A stretch of DNA of 39,465 bases, taken from assembly GCA_937136415.1 (NCBI GenBank), contig CAKZOK010000094.1, positions 1 through 39,465 on the forward strand, in the 5' to 3' direction. Source of the stretch: an uncultured Cytophagales bacterium (GTDB lineage Bacteria > Bacteroidota > Bacteroidia > Cytophagales > Bernardetiaceae). The translations under genes and the position numbers were made by a program. Below are positions 16,408-23,516 of this stretch, one piece after another (the first letter of the stretch is position 1; every line of letters begins with the position of its first letter). The notes under the pieces are model-generated. The model searched no databases and was not told the DNA's origin. It saw only the letters and a list, made by a program, of their open reading frames with translations.

Positions 16408-17217
16408 TTATTTTTTCTGAATACTCTCTGTCATGAGTTTATAAATCTGACCAAAATTATCATCTAAGTTCATTTCTTTTATCATTTCCAAATGCTTTGT
16501 AATTACTTTTTCATCGTTTCTGATGGCAGGTCCTGTCTGTGCATTCGAAGGATTTATTTCTAAGGCTTTTTTTAGTGTTTCGCCTAAAAGAGGTTTTAGC
16601 ATATCGAAAGGAAGGTTTTTTTCTTTTAATATTTGCTCGCTAATTGTCCAAAGATAATTTGAAAAATTACACGCAAAAACAGCAGCGACATGTAAAATAC
16701 TTCTATCTTTTGAAGAAACTTGAAATACTTTTTGAGAAAATTGTTTGGCTAGATTGGTCAGTTTTTCTTCAATTTCTTTCTCATTTGATTCTATACAAAA
16801 CGGAATATCATTAAAATCAACTTCTTTTGCCTTGCTGAAAGTTTGTAAAGGATAAAAAACGCCAATATTTTTGATAAAATTTTGATTTGCTAATTTCAGA
16901 ATTTCCATCGGTTGAGAACCCGAAGTATGCGCCAAAATACAGTTTTTCGGAAGAATAAGTTTTGATAAAATACTCTCAAAAGCTCCATCTGCAATAGCTA
17001 AAATAGCCAAATCGGCATCTGTTTTGGAAAAATCTAGTTGAGTAATCGAAGAATGAATTTTTAGATCATTATTATTCAATTTATTTTTTAATAATTCTGC
17101 ATTTTCTTTATTCCTACTCCAAATATGAGTTATTTGTAAGTCTTCAGTTTTAGAATTAGAGAATAAAGAAGCCAAATGCCAAGCTACATTTCCAGCACCT
17201 ATAAAAATAATATTCAA
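16408..17217 (-). CDS. Rossmann-fold and DUF2520 protein
   Basis: The 269-residue protein opens with a dinucleotide-binding loop MNIIFIGAGNVAWHLASLF (G-x-G-x-x-x-x-x-L variant) and continues as an NADP-dependent oxidoreductase-like Rossmann fold. It then has a helical DUF2520 domain from about residue 125 (SKDRSILHVAAVFACNFSNY, and GPAIRNDEKVITKHLEMI near the end). This architecture is related to the pyrroline-5-carboxylate reductase/ketopantoate reductase superfamily, but the substrate is unknown. The active-site-like asparagine in CNFSNYL is kept. It is 68 bases upstream of the macro-domain gene on the same strand, and a co-transcript is possible. Confidence 0.85.
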   Translation of the reverse strand: MNIIFIGAGNVAWHLASLFSNSKTEDLQITHIWSRNKENAELLKNKLNNNDLKIHSSITQLDFSKTDADLAILAIADGAFESILSKLILPKNCILAHTSGSQPMEILKLANQNFIKNIGVFYPLQTFSKAKEVDFNDIPFCIESNEKEIEEKLTNLAKQFSQKVFQVSSKDRSILHVAAVFACNFSNYLWTISEQILKEKNLPFDMLKPLLGETLKKALEINPSNAQTGPAIRNDEKVITKHLEMIKEMNLDDNFGQIYKLMTESIQKK

Positions 17218-17369
17218 ATCAATTACGAATTATAAATTAAAAATTACGATTTTGAAATACATTTTCCATCATAGAGAATACAAATACAAAATTATATCTT
17301 AACCACAGAGATTGAAGAGGTAAAAGAGAAAATGAAATACATTATAGTTGAGAAATTGAATTTGTATTA

Positions 17370-17402
17370 ACTGATTACTGGTAACTATTTACTGGTTACT
17401 GA
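17370..17402. repeat. ACCAGTAATCAGT-family repeat overlapping a stop codon
   Basis: The complement of this stretch has CAGTAACCAGTAAATAG and then TTACCAGTAATCAGTT. The 13-mer ACCAGTAATCAGT recurs exactly at 39453-39465 minus the final base context (39452-39464), and ACCAGTAAT also occurs at 30824-30832. Here the repeat supplies the stop codon (17396-17398) of the ThiF-like gene. The A/T-rich words around 17221-17250 (ATTACGAATTA, AAATTACGA) are another simple intergenic repeat. Confidence 0.5.
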
Positions 17403-18628
17403 AAAAGTTTTTTCTTATCTCCTGTCAGCTCATAATATTTGTGTTTGCCTTCAGTATCCTGAACTGCCACAACATGCAAAATAGGAACTCCTAATTCTTT
17501 TAGTGTAAAATTCAATAATCTATCTTCTGTTTTTTCTAAGTTAAACTGTCCGATAGTTTGTTTTGGTGCTGGAGTTTGATTTTCTGTTTTCTTTTCTCCT
17601 TCACTTCTACACTCTTGACAATGACTTTCGTAGTCAAATATTCTGAAAGAAGGACGATAAAATTCTATTTCTTTTTGGCAACCACGACATGACATTGATT
17701 TTACAAAAGTTCTATCTCCTCTAAAATCTAATGTTGCGCCTTCGCCTGAATGTTTGGGTTTGGAAATTTCTTTTAAGAAATCTTTTAATAAAATATTTGT
17801 ATCCAAATCTAAAGAAATAATCTCATCATAACTCGCCTGATGCGCCCAACAATCTGGATTATTTGGCATATCAAAAACATCAAAATCATTTGTTTTTCCT
17901 TGATAATAAATTTGTTTTCCAATAGGAACTTCTTGCCCACAAAGAAATTTTATAGTTTCTTGTACTTGCAATGCACCCACCAAGGCAGAGGCAATCTGAA
18001 CCGTCGGAATTTTTCCTTCGCTTGTTACTTGCTTTTTAAAATCGTCGCACGAATAGCGTTCCCTAGCTGCCTGCCATTGATTTGGCGACAAACTACACTG
18101 ATAACAAGGCGCATGAGGAGGCTGATAAAAATTGATTCTCAAACCCAATTCATAAATTCCTGCATCAATCCATGGCGTTCCAGCCAAATAACATTGTTTG
18201 TTTACAGCAATTCTTGTTTCGATATTATCCAAACACCCCAAAACTATATCTACGTGTCTATAAACGCCTGTTCCGAGTTCCCAAACTACATCGCCTTCAA
18301 AATAATTTACTTTAAAATCTTCTGAAAGAGCCATTTCTTTAATTCTTTCGGCTGCTGTTTGTGCTTTTCTTTTGCCTTGGTCGTCTTTTCTAAATAAAAC
18401 GGTTCGGCTCAAATTTGACTTTGAAATATCATCAAAATCTGTAATTATAATATTTCCTACTCCTAAAAGAGCTAAATTTTTGAGAGTTTCGTTGCCAATA
18501 GCACCAGCACCAACTACCAAAACTGTTGCATTTTTGAGTTTTTCTTGTTCCCACCAATCAATACGTTCTTGACGGTCGAAAAAACTATCTTCTGTTGATG
18601 AAATATTGATTACTTCAAATTTTGCCAT
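17396..18628 (-). CDS. HesA/MoeB/ThiF family E1-like adenylyltransferase
   Basis: The 410-residue protein has the ThiF/E1 fold. VLVVGAGAIGNETLKNLALL (about 34-53) binds ATP, TDFDDISKSNLSRTVLFRKD carries the conserved Asp, Asn and Arg of adenylation, and GKRKAQTAAERI the lysine and arginine. The aspartate of the crossover loop is in GCLDNIETRIAVNK. Zinc pairs appear as C-Y-Q-C and, in the extra C-terminal domain, C-R-G-C and C-Q-E-C. E1-like enzymes activate the C-terminus of ubiquitin-like sulfur carriers (ThiS, MoaD). No such carrier, rhodanese or JAB gene lies nearby, and the C-terminal about 130 residues are not a rhodanese. The partner is unknown. Confidence 0.85.
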   Translation of the reverse strand: MAKFEVINISSTEDSFFDRQERIDWWEQEKLKNATVLVVGAGAIGNETLKNLALLGVGNIIITDFDDISKSNLSRTVLFRKDDQGKRKAQTAAERIKEMALSEDFKVNYFEGDVVWELGTGVYRHVDIVLGCLDNIETRIAVNKQCYLAGTPWIDAGIYELGLRINFYQPPHAPCYQCSLSPNQWQAARERYSCDDFKKQVTSEGKIPTVQIASALVGALQVQETIKFLCGQEVPIGKQIYYQGKTNDFDVFDMPNNPDCWAHQASYDEIISLDLDTNILLKDFLKEISKPKHSGEGATLDFRGDRTFVKSMSCRGCQKEIEFYRPSFRIFDYESHCQECRSEGEKKTENQTPAPKQTIGQFNLEKTEDRLLNFTLKELGVPILHVVAVQDTEGKHKYYELTGDKKKLFQ

Positions 18629-18684
18629 AATTTTTGTTTTTGTATGTCGCTCGTGAGAAGACGAAGCAACGGCTATATTTTTTC

Positions 18685-18704
18685 TGACAGCTTGGAAGCT
18701 ATCA
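18685..18704. repeat. REP-like palindrome
   Basis: TGACAGCTTGGAAGCTATCA folds into a short imperfect hairpin and is followed by GCTAC. It closely resembles TGACAGTTGGAAACTGTCA, also followed by GCTAC, at 37208-37226. Just beside it, 18636-18672 has an unusually GC-rich stretch with TCGTGAGAAGACGA, which can also fold. Confidence 0.5.
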
Positions 18705-18717
18705 GCTACTTATATCT

Positions 18718-19692
18718 TTAGGATTTATAAAATAAATTCAAATTACCATTTTCCATTTTTTGGGTAGAATAGGCTTTTGTATCATTTTTCTGAATTACCT
18801 TTTCTACTCTTTCATTAGCTAATAAAGCATAATTTTTATCAATTTCAAAACCAATAAAATTTCTATTTAATTTTTTGGCTGCAACGGCTGTCGTACCACT
18901 TCCCATAAAAGGGTCAAGAACAATTTGATTTTCTGTTGTGGTAAGTGTTATCAAAAACTCTAATAATGCAACTGGTTTTTGAGCTTCGTGAAATTTATTT
19001 TCATCATAAACAGACTCAAAACCAAATTCTAATAAATTGGTTGGACTTGTACCATTTATTTTACATTCTTCAATATTTAAAGCCCCTACACCATTTTTCA
19101 AAATATTATCTGTAATGGTAATTTTATAAGGCTTGAAAAACCAAGCAATTGGTTCATAAATAGGCGCAAGATTTCCCAAACGCCAACCTTTCCATTTTTC
19201 AGCTTCGTCTTTTAAGCCTCTTTTTTCTAAAATACCTGAAAGACGTTGCGCTCTATGATGAGCAGAAGGTTTTTTCCAAGCCAAAACATCTTTCAATAAA
19301 AAGCCACTATCTTCAAAAGCATTTATAGCTCGGTGTAATGTTCTTCTTGCGCCAAAAACAAAAACTGATGCGCCTTCCTTCATAATTGGAAAAATAAGAG
19401 ATGACCAACTTTCACACCATTTTTGATATTCTTTTCCACTATTTCTATCAGCCGAACTCCAACCGTTTATTGGTTTTCCTCTGCGTTTGAAACCTGTTTT
19501 TCCTTTTTGTGCTGGCGACTCTCCTAAGAGAGCAGAATTTGTATTTTTATGTAAAACGTCCCATTTATCTAAATTTATTCCATACGGAATATCAGAAAGA
19601 AATAAATCTATACTTTCACTTTCGATATTTTTCAAATGTTCTATACAATCTCCATTTGTAATTGTGTTTAGGTATTCTTTATTCATCATCAA
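18718..19692 (-). CDS. Solitary beta-class DNA amino-methyltransferase
   Basis: The 324-residue enzyme modifies adenine N6 or cytosine N4. Motif IV comes first (DLFLSDIPYGINLDKWD, a D-I-P-Y variant of DPPY, about 29-45) and motif I comes late (VLDPFMGSGTTAVAAKKL, about 258-275, with NRNFIGFEID after it), which is the beta-class order with the target-recognition region between. HEAQKPVALLEFLI is motif X. Three Met codons open the frame, and MNKEYLN at 19686 is a likely start. The C-terminal tail after VEKVIQKN is encoded by the 31-bp direct repeat and looks like an accidental extension. No restriction endonuclease is recognisable nearby. The start overlaps the companion ORF by 14 bases. Confidence 0.9.
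   Translation of the reverse strand: MMMNKEYLNTITNGDCIEHLKNIESESIDLFLSDIPYGINLDKWDVLHKNTNSALLGESPAQKGKTGFKRRGKPINGWSSADRNSGKEYQKWCESWSSLIFPIMKEGASVFVFGARRTLHRAINAFEDSGFLLKDVLAWKKPSAHHRAQRLSGILEKRGLKDEAEKWKGWRLGNLAPIYEPIAWFFKPYKITITDNILKNGVGALNIEECKINGTSPTNLLEFGFESVYDENKFHEAQKPVALLEFLITLTTTENQIVLDPFMGSGTTAVAAKKLNRNFIGFEIDKNYALLANERVEKVIQKNDTKAYSTQKMENGNLNLFYKS
18750..18780. repeat. 31-bp direct repeat, left copy
   Basis: This 31-base stretch (contains TTTTTTGGGTAGAATAGG) is identical to 20095-20125; one mismatch and three more matching bases (TCA) follow in both. It lies inside the 3' end of the methyltransferase frame. The two copies bound the methyltransferase and its companion ORF, 1,345 bases apart. 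Confidence 0.85.
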
Positions 19693-20101
19693 CTATTTCA
19701 GTTAAAAACATTTTAAAATCTCCTAAAAAGTTATCAAAATTAAAATTTGTATTTTTCGGAATATTTACTGTAACTATTCCTCCAAAATCTATATACCACA
19801 TACCTCCATTTTTCACTAATTCAGTACCCATGATTTCATAAAATTCTTTGTTTTCAGCATATGAATATTCTCTTGAAGTCATAAATGTTCGTCTTTCAAA
19901 ATCGGATTTTTTTGTAATACGAATTATTTCATGATTTCCTTTTTTGTTAATTCTAGTTTGAAACTCTGTTCCAAAGTTTAATTTACAGTTGAAAATATCA
20001 TTACTAATCATTTTAAAAGTAGATTCATTCAATTTTTCTACTTGCATAGTTGTAATTGAATTTTCTCTCTTATCTTCTAGTTTTATTTCTATAATTTCCA
20101 T
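19679..20101 (-). CDS. Hypothetical protein coupled to the methyltransferase
   Basis: I start this ORF at the ATG at 20101 (MEIIEIKLEDKRENSITTMQ), giving 140 residues. A longer frame from 20173 is less likely because its first 24 codons consist of a transcription terminator and the direct repeat. The protein is a soluble beta-rich fold with many acidic and aromatic residues (IINK... FERRTFMTSREYSYAENKEF, then NGGMWYIDFGGIVTVNIPKN). It has no catalytic motif I can see. Its stop overlaps the methyltransferase start by 14 bases, suggesting translational coupling. Size and composition resemble immunity or control proteins, but that is only a guess. Confidence 0.6.
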   Translation of the reverse strand: MEIIEIKLEDKRENSITTMQVEKLNESTFKMISNDIFNCKLNFGTEFQTRINKKGNHEIIRITKKSDFERRTFMTSREYSYAENKEFYEIMGTELVKNGGMWYIDFGGIVTVNIPKNTNFNFDNFLGDFKMFLTEIVDDE

Positions 20102-20125
20102 TTTTTGGGTAGAATAGGCTTTTGT
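20095..20125. repeat. 31-bp direct repeat, right copy
   Basis: Identical to 18750-18780. Here the repeat covers the start codon and the bases just upstream of the companion ORF, so the same DNA is a leader on one side and a coding tail on the other. Confidence 0.85.
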
Positions 20126-20134
20126 GTCAAATTT

Positions 20135-20177
20135 AAAAATGGTTTTAGAAAATTTATCAAATTCTAAAACCATTTTT
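20135..20177 (-). terminator. Terminator downstream of the FKBP array
   Basis: AAAAATGGTTTTAGAA (20135-20150) and TTCTAAAACCATTTTT (20162-20177) pair perfectly over 16 bp with an 11-base loop and A/T runs on both sides. It ends the leftward FKBP transcript and falls within the first codons of the overlong frame from 20173. Confidence 0.9.
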
Positions 20178-20212
20178 TATTTACTATAAATTTAATAGTT
20201 ATGACACAATTT

Positions 20213-20725
20213 TTATTGTATTTCTTCTAATCTAATTTCAAAAATTAGAGTGGCAAAGGGAGGTATTACCTGCCTTCCTCCTGATACAATTCCTCTTTCT
20301 CCATAAGCATAACGAGAAGGAATAAAAAAGCGTGTTTTTTCTCCTATTTTCATTTGTTTGGCTGCTTCCTCAAACCCTGTTACTACTGTGCTTGCACCAA
20401 TGGTAAATGAAAGAGGTTCGCTTTTTTCATAAGAACTATCAAACTGTCTTTCATAAAGCACTGTTCCAACATAATTTACAGATACAGAGTCCCCAGTGTT
20501 TGGGGTACGTGTTCCTTGCCCTTCTTCCAAAACGATATAATAAATTCCTAAATCTGTTTTTTGAGCTGTAAGAGCATTTTCAGCCAAATATTGTTGAATA
20601 ATTTGTTCTTCTCTTTCTGCTTGTACATTTGAATCTATTAATGGCTCTACCTTTTCTTTTTTATTACAAGAAGAAAGTAAGGCAAATCCAATAGAGAATA
20701 ATAAGAAATATTTTGATACATTCAT
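20213..20725 (-). CDS. FKBP-type peptidyl-prolyl isomerase lipoprotein (divergent)
   Basis: The protein has 170 residues. A signal peptide ends in the lipobox LLSSC, so the mature protein is a lipid-anchored periplasmic or outer-membrane foldase. One FKBP domain fills about 60-168: GDSVSVNYVGTVL, RQFDSSYEKSEPLSFTIG, RFFIPSRYAYGERG and FATLIFEIRLEEI. The tryptophan that floors the FKBP active site (V-I-x-G-W in the three neighbours) is replaced by phenylalanine in VVTGFEEAAKQM, so substrate preference or activity may differ. It is the last of four tandem FKBP genes and 62 bases from the next. Confidence 0.9.
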   Translation of the reverse strand: MNVSKYFLLFSIGFALLSSCNKKEKVEPLIDSNVQAEREEQIIQQYLAENALTAQKTDLGIYYIVLEEGQGTRTPNTGDSVSVNYVGTVLYERQFDSSYEKSEPLSFTIGASTVVTGFEEAAKQMKIGEKTRFFIPSRYAYGERGIVSGGRQVIPPFATLIFEIRLEEIQ

Positions 20726-20787
20726 TTTCGATTATTGTTATTTTATTACTACGATTTGATTAGTGATGGAAGGTTTTTTGTTGTTTT

Positions 20788-21261
20788 TTAATTAAATACT
20801 TCTACTCTAAAAACTAAGATAGAATAAGGTGGAATATCTCTTCCAGCTCCTTGTGCGCCATATCCAAGATGAGAAGGAAGATACAATGTTCCTTTTCCAC
20901 CTTTTCCAATCAAAGGAACACCTTCGTCCCAGCCTCTGATAACTTGCCCAGCACCAACAGAAAAAGTGTAAGGTCGTCCTCTATCAAAAGATGAGTCAAA
21001 TTTTAGCCCTGATAATAGTTTTCCTTCATAATGTACTGCTATATTTTCACCATTCTGAATTGGTGTTCCTTGTTCTGTAACTACATAATGAAGCCCTGAT
21101 TCAGTTTTTTGAGTAACAATATTATTTTGTGTAAAATAATCTTGAAGGATTTGTTCTTGTTCTGCTTTAGTTGCTGCATTGACTTTTTCACCATCTTCTT
21201 TACAAGAGGCAAACAAAAGAAAACCAATGAAAAATAATGCGATATATTTTGATATTTTCAT
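20788..21261 (-). CDS. FKBP-type peptidyl-prolyl isomerase lipoprotein
   Basis: The protein has 157 residues with a lipobox (LLFASC) and one complete FKBP domain (about 50-157). Canonical active-site segments are present: IAVHYEGKLLSGLKFDSSFD, GAGQVIRGWDEGVPLIGKGG, and LYLPSHLGYGAQGAGRDIPP. It should be an active prolyl isomerase tethered in the cell envelope. Its nearest relatives are the C-terminal domains of the two larger neighbours, which suggests local duplication. The linker between lipid anchor and domain is short and Gln/Glu-rich. Confidence 0.93.
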   Translation of the reverse strand: MKISKYIALFFIGFLLFASCKEDGEKVNAATKAEQEQILQDYFTQNNIVTQKTESGLHYVVTEQGTPIQNGENIAVHYEGKLLSGLKFDSSFDRGRPYTFSVGAGQVIRGWDEGVPLIGKGGKGTLYLPSHLGYGAQGAGRDIPPYSILVFRVEVFN

Positions 21262-21318
21262 CTTTGGTTGAGATAAATAAATAATGAGGAATTTATTTTA
21301 GTGTTTTGAATTAGATTA

Positions 21319-22260
21319 TTAATCTACTACTTCTACTTTAAAAACAAGTGTTGAGTTGGGTTTGATTATTCCACCTGCTCCACGCTCGCCGTATCCCAAA
21401 TGAGAGGGAATATATAATGTTCCTTTTCCACCTTTTCCGATAAGCATAATTCCTTCGTCCCAGCCTTCGATTACTTGCCCTACACCAATAGGAAATTCAA
21501 TAGGCTTATTTCTATCAAATGAAGAGTCAAATTTTTGTCCATTTAGTAATGTTCCTTCGTAATGCACTTTTATTTTTTGTCCTTTTTGAATAGGTGTTCC
21601 TTGTTTTTCAAGGACATAGTAAAGCCCCGATTGAGTTTTCTGAAAATTAGTAATTCCTTTTTCGATAAAATAGGTATTTTCTAAATAATCCATTTGATTT
21701 TTTACTTTTGATTTTGCTTCCATTTCTGCTTTTTGTTTTTCTTGTTGTTGTAATTTTTCCATTTCCTCCATGTATTTTTGTTGCCATTCTTCTAGTTTGT
21801 TGGCATACTGTTGAGGTGTTAGATTTTGTAGTACTTTTATTTCGTGTCTTAATGAGCTTCCCTCTGGGATAAAGATAGGTCTTATTTGTCCATTTTGAAA
21901 TACAGAATCGGAATGAATAAATAAAGAAAGACTATCACCAATTTTGCCCTTATTCATCAAAATTTCTACAATAGGAATTTGTCTAGTTGTTTTATCTCTC
22001 AAATCTAAAAAAAGAGGATATTCTTCATTTTCTGTACTTCTAAGCAAAGAATCTGTTGCATTATAGATTTTCATACTTATTTCTATAATACTTGAATCTG
22101 TAATTGAAACAGCTTTTTTACGTTCTTTTTTCTTAGTCTGTAATTGGTAACGAATACCTTTGAAGCGTTGTTCGTTTTTATTTTTTTTGCTATTTTGAGC
22201 ATTTACTGAAAATGAAACACACGAAATAAGAATAATCAGAATAAATCTATATAAAAACAT
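21319..22260 (-). CDS. Two-domain FKBP-type peptidyl-prolyl isomerase, exported
   Basis: The 313-residue protein has a signal peptide ending CVSFSVNAQ without a lipobox, so it is probably periplasmic. The N-terminal part (about 35-150) is a degenerate FKBP-like domain (SIIEISMKIYNATDSLL, MNKGKIGDSLSLFIHSDSVF) lacking the active-site tryptophan region. A Glu/Gln/Lys-rich helical linker (155-190) follows, then a canonical FKBP domain (205-313) with KIKVHYEGTLLNGQKFDSSF and GVGQVIEGWDEGIMLIGKGG. The degenerate domain may bind clients or dimerise while the second isomerises prolines. The architecture is shared with the next gene. Confidence 0.92.
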   Translation of the reverse strand: MFLYRFILIILISCVSFSVNAQNSKKNKNEQRFKGIRYQLQTKKKERKKAVSITDSSIIEISMKIYNATDSLLRSTENEEYPLFLDLRDKTTRQIPIVEILMNKGKIGDSLSLFIHSDSVFQNGQIRPIFIPEGSSLRHEIKVLQNLTPQQYANKLEEWQQKYMEEMEKLQQQEKQKAEMEAKSKVKNQMDYLENTYFIEKGITNFQKTQSGLYYVLEKQGTPIQKGQKIKVHYEGTLLNGQKFDSSFDRNKPIEFPIGVGQVIEGWDEGIMLIGKGGKGTLYIPSHLGYGERGAGGIIKPNSTLVFKVEVVD

Positions 22261-22300
22261 ATACTATATTTTTTTAGATGATAGTTTGAATTTTTTATTA

Positions 22301-22347
22301 AAATACCATCAAATACTTTATTTTTTATTAAAGTATTGATGGTATTT
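22301..22347 (-). terminator. Strong terminator between FKBP genes
   Basis: AAATACCATCAAATACTTTA (22301-22320) pairs with TAAAGTATTGATGGTATTT (22329-22347) over 19 bp with a single bulged A. It separates the first FKBP gene of the array from the following three, so the four are not a single uninterrupted operon. Confidence 0.85.
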
Positions 22348-22359
22348 AGTTAGGTTTTT

Positions 22360-23340
22360 TTATTTACCTCCACCTTGCGTATTTTGTTGCTCGGCTTTAG
22401 TCACTTCTTCCATTACTTCTACCTTGAATACCAGCATTGCATTTGGTGGAATTGCTCCTTGAGAACCTTGCGCTCCGTAGCCCAAATTAGAAGGAATATA
22501 TAAATGTCCTTTTCCACCACGTCCGATAAGTTTAATACCCTCGTCCCAGCCTTTGATTACTTGCCCTACACCAATAGGAAATTCGATTGGCTCACCTCTG
22601 TCAAACGAAGAGTCAAATTTTTTGCCTGTTTCAAGTAAAGTTCCTTCATAATTAACTTTTACTTTATCTCCAGTTTGAATATCTGTCTTTCCTTGCTTGT
22701 CTATTGTATAAAAAAGACCTGTTTCTGTTTTCTTAAAGTTTTTGATTCCTTTTTCTGCAAAATAAGTATTCTCAATATATTCTACCTGTGTTTTGGAAAC
22801 ACTATCCGCTTGAAGTTGCATTTGCATTTGTTGCTTTTGCATTTCCTCCATATATTCTTTTTGCATTTCCATTTGCTTTTCTTTGATTTGATTTTGTACG
22901 TCTAAGTATTCTTGCATTGTATAATTTTTTACAATACGAAACTCTTGACGAATCAAACTTCCTGCTGGGATAAAAGCAGGACGACCTGCAGCATTTTGTC
23001 CTTGATAAATAGAATCTGATTGTGTAAAAATGGTAACACTATCACCTACTTTTCCTTTTGAGAGTATTTCTACTAAAGGCATTTTTCGGTTGTTCGAATC
23101 ACGCAAGTTTACCAAAGCAGGAATTTCTTCTTTGTAAGTTTCTTGTAAAATAGAATCTGCACTGTTATAAACTCTCATCTGTATTTGTACAATACTAGAA
23201 TCATTGATTTGCTCTCCACTGCCATTCTCACGGACAATATATTTCATTCCTTTGTGTTCGCCTTCTTTTGGAGAACAAGACCAAGAAATAACTCCCAAAA
23301 GAGCTAGTAATACAAAACGGTATAAATAAGAATAATTCAT
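22360..23340 (-). CDS. Two-domain FKBP-type peptidyl-prolyl isomerase lipoprotein
   Basis: The 326-residue protein has a lipobox in VISWSC, so it is a lipoprotein. The layout equals that of its downstream neighbour: a degenerate FKBP-like domain (about 30-145, VQIQMRVYNSADSILQET, SKGKVGDSVTIFTQSDSIYQ), a Met/Gln-rich coiled linker (148-185, repeats of EEMQKQQMQMQ), and a canonical FKBP domain (195-312) with KFDSSFDRGEPIEFPIGVGQ, VIKGWDEGIKL and LYIPSNLGYGAQGSQGAIPP. It is first in the array and lies 176 bases downstream of the nrnA-like gene. The association of FKBP lipoproteins with DHH phosphoesterases also occurs around gldI in gliding Bacteroidota, as I recall it. Confidence 0.93.
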   Translation of the reverse strand: MNYSYLYRFVLLALLGVISWSCSPKEGEHKGMKYIVRENGSGEQINDSSIVQIQMRVYNSADSILQETYKEEIPALVNLRDSNNRKMPLVEILSKGKVGDSVTIFTQSDSIYQGQNAAGRPAFIPAGSLIRQEFRIVKNYTMQEYLDVQNQIKEKQMEMQKEYMEEMQKQQMQMQLQADSVSKTQVEYIENTYFAEKGIKNFKKTETGLFYTIDKQGKTDIQTGDKVKVNYEGTLLETGKKFDSSFDRGEPIEFPIGVGQVIKGWDEGIKLIGRGGKGHLYIPSNLGYGAQGSQGAIPPNAMLVFKVEVMEEVTKAEQQNTQGGGK

Positions 23341-23516
23341 TTTTTAATTTTTAGATAAAATAAAAGAAATAATCAATCGTAATATTGATATGATTTTGAA
23401 ATTTAAGTTTTTTAGATATTTCGAAAAAATAATTTTGCACAATCTAACTACAAAGGTCTAATATAAAAACCAAAGTAGAAAAGATTTATAAAAATTTAAT
23501 TTTTTGATTATTGTAA

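Noticed and set aside
20102..20173. N-terminal extension of the companion ORF (from the ATG at 20173)
   Set aside because: These codons consist of a 16-bp terminator stem and the 31-bp repeat. The similarity of DTKAYSTQKME in this ORF and in the methyltransferase tail comes from the DNA repeat and is not protein homology.
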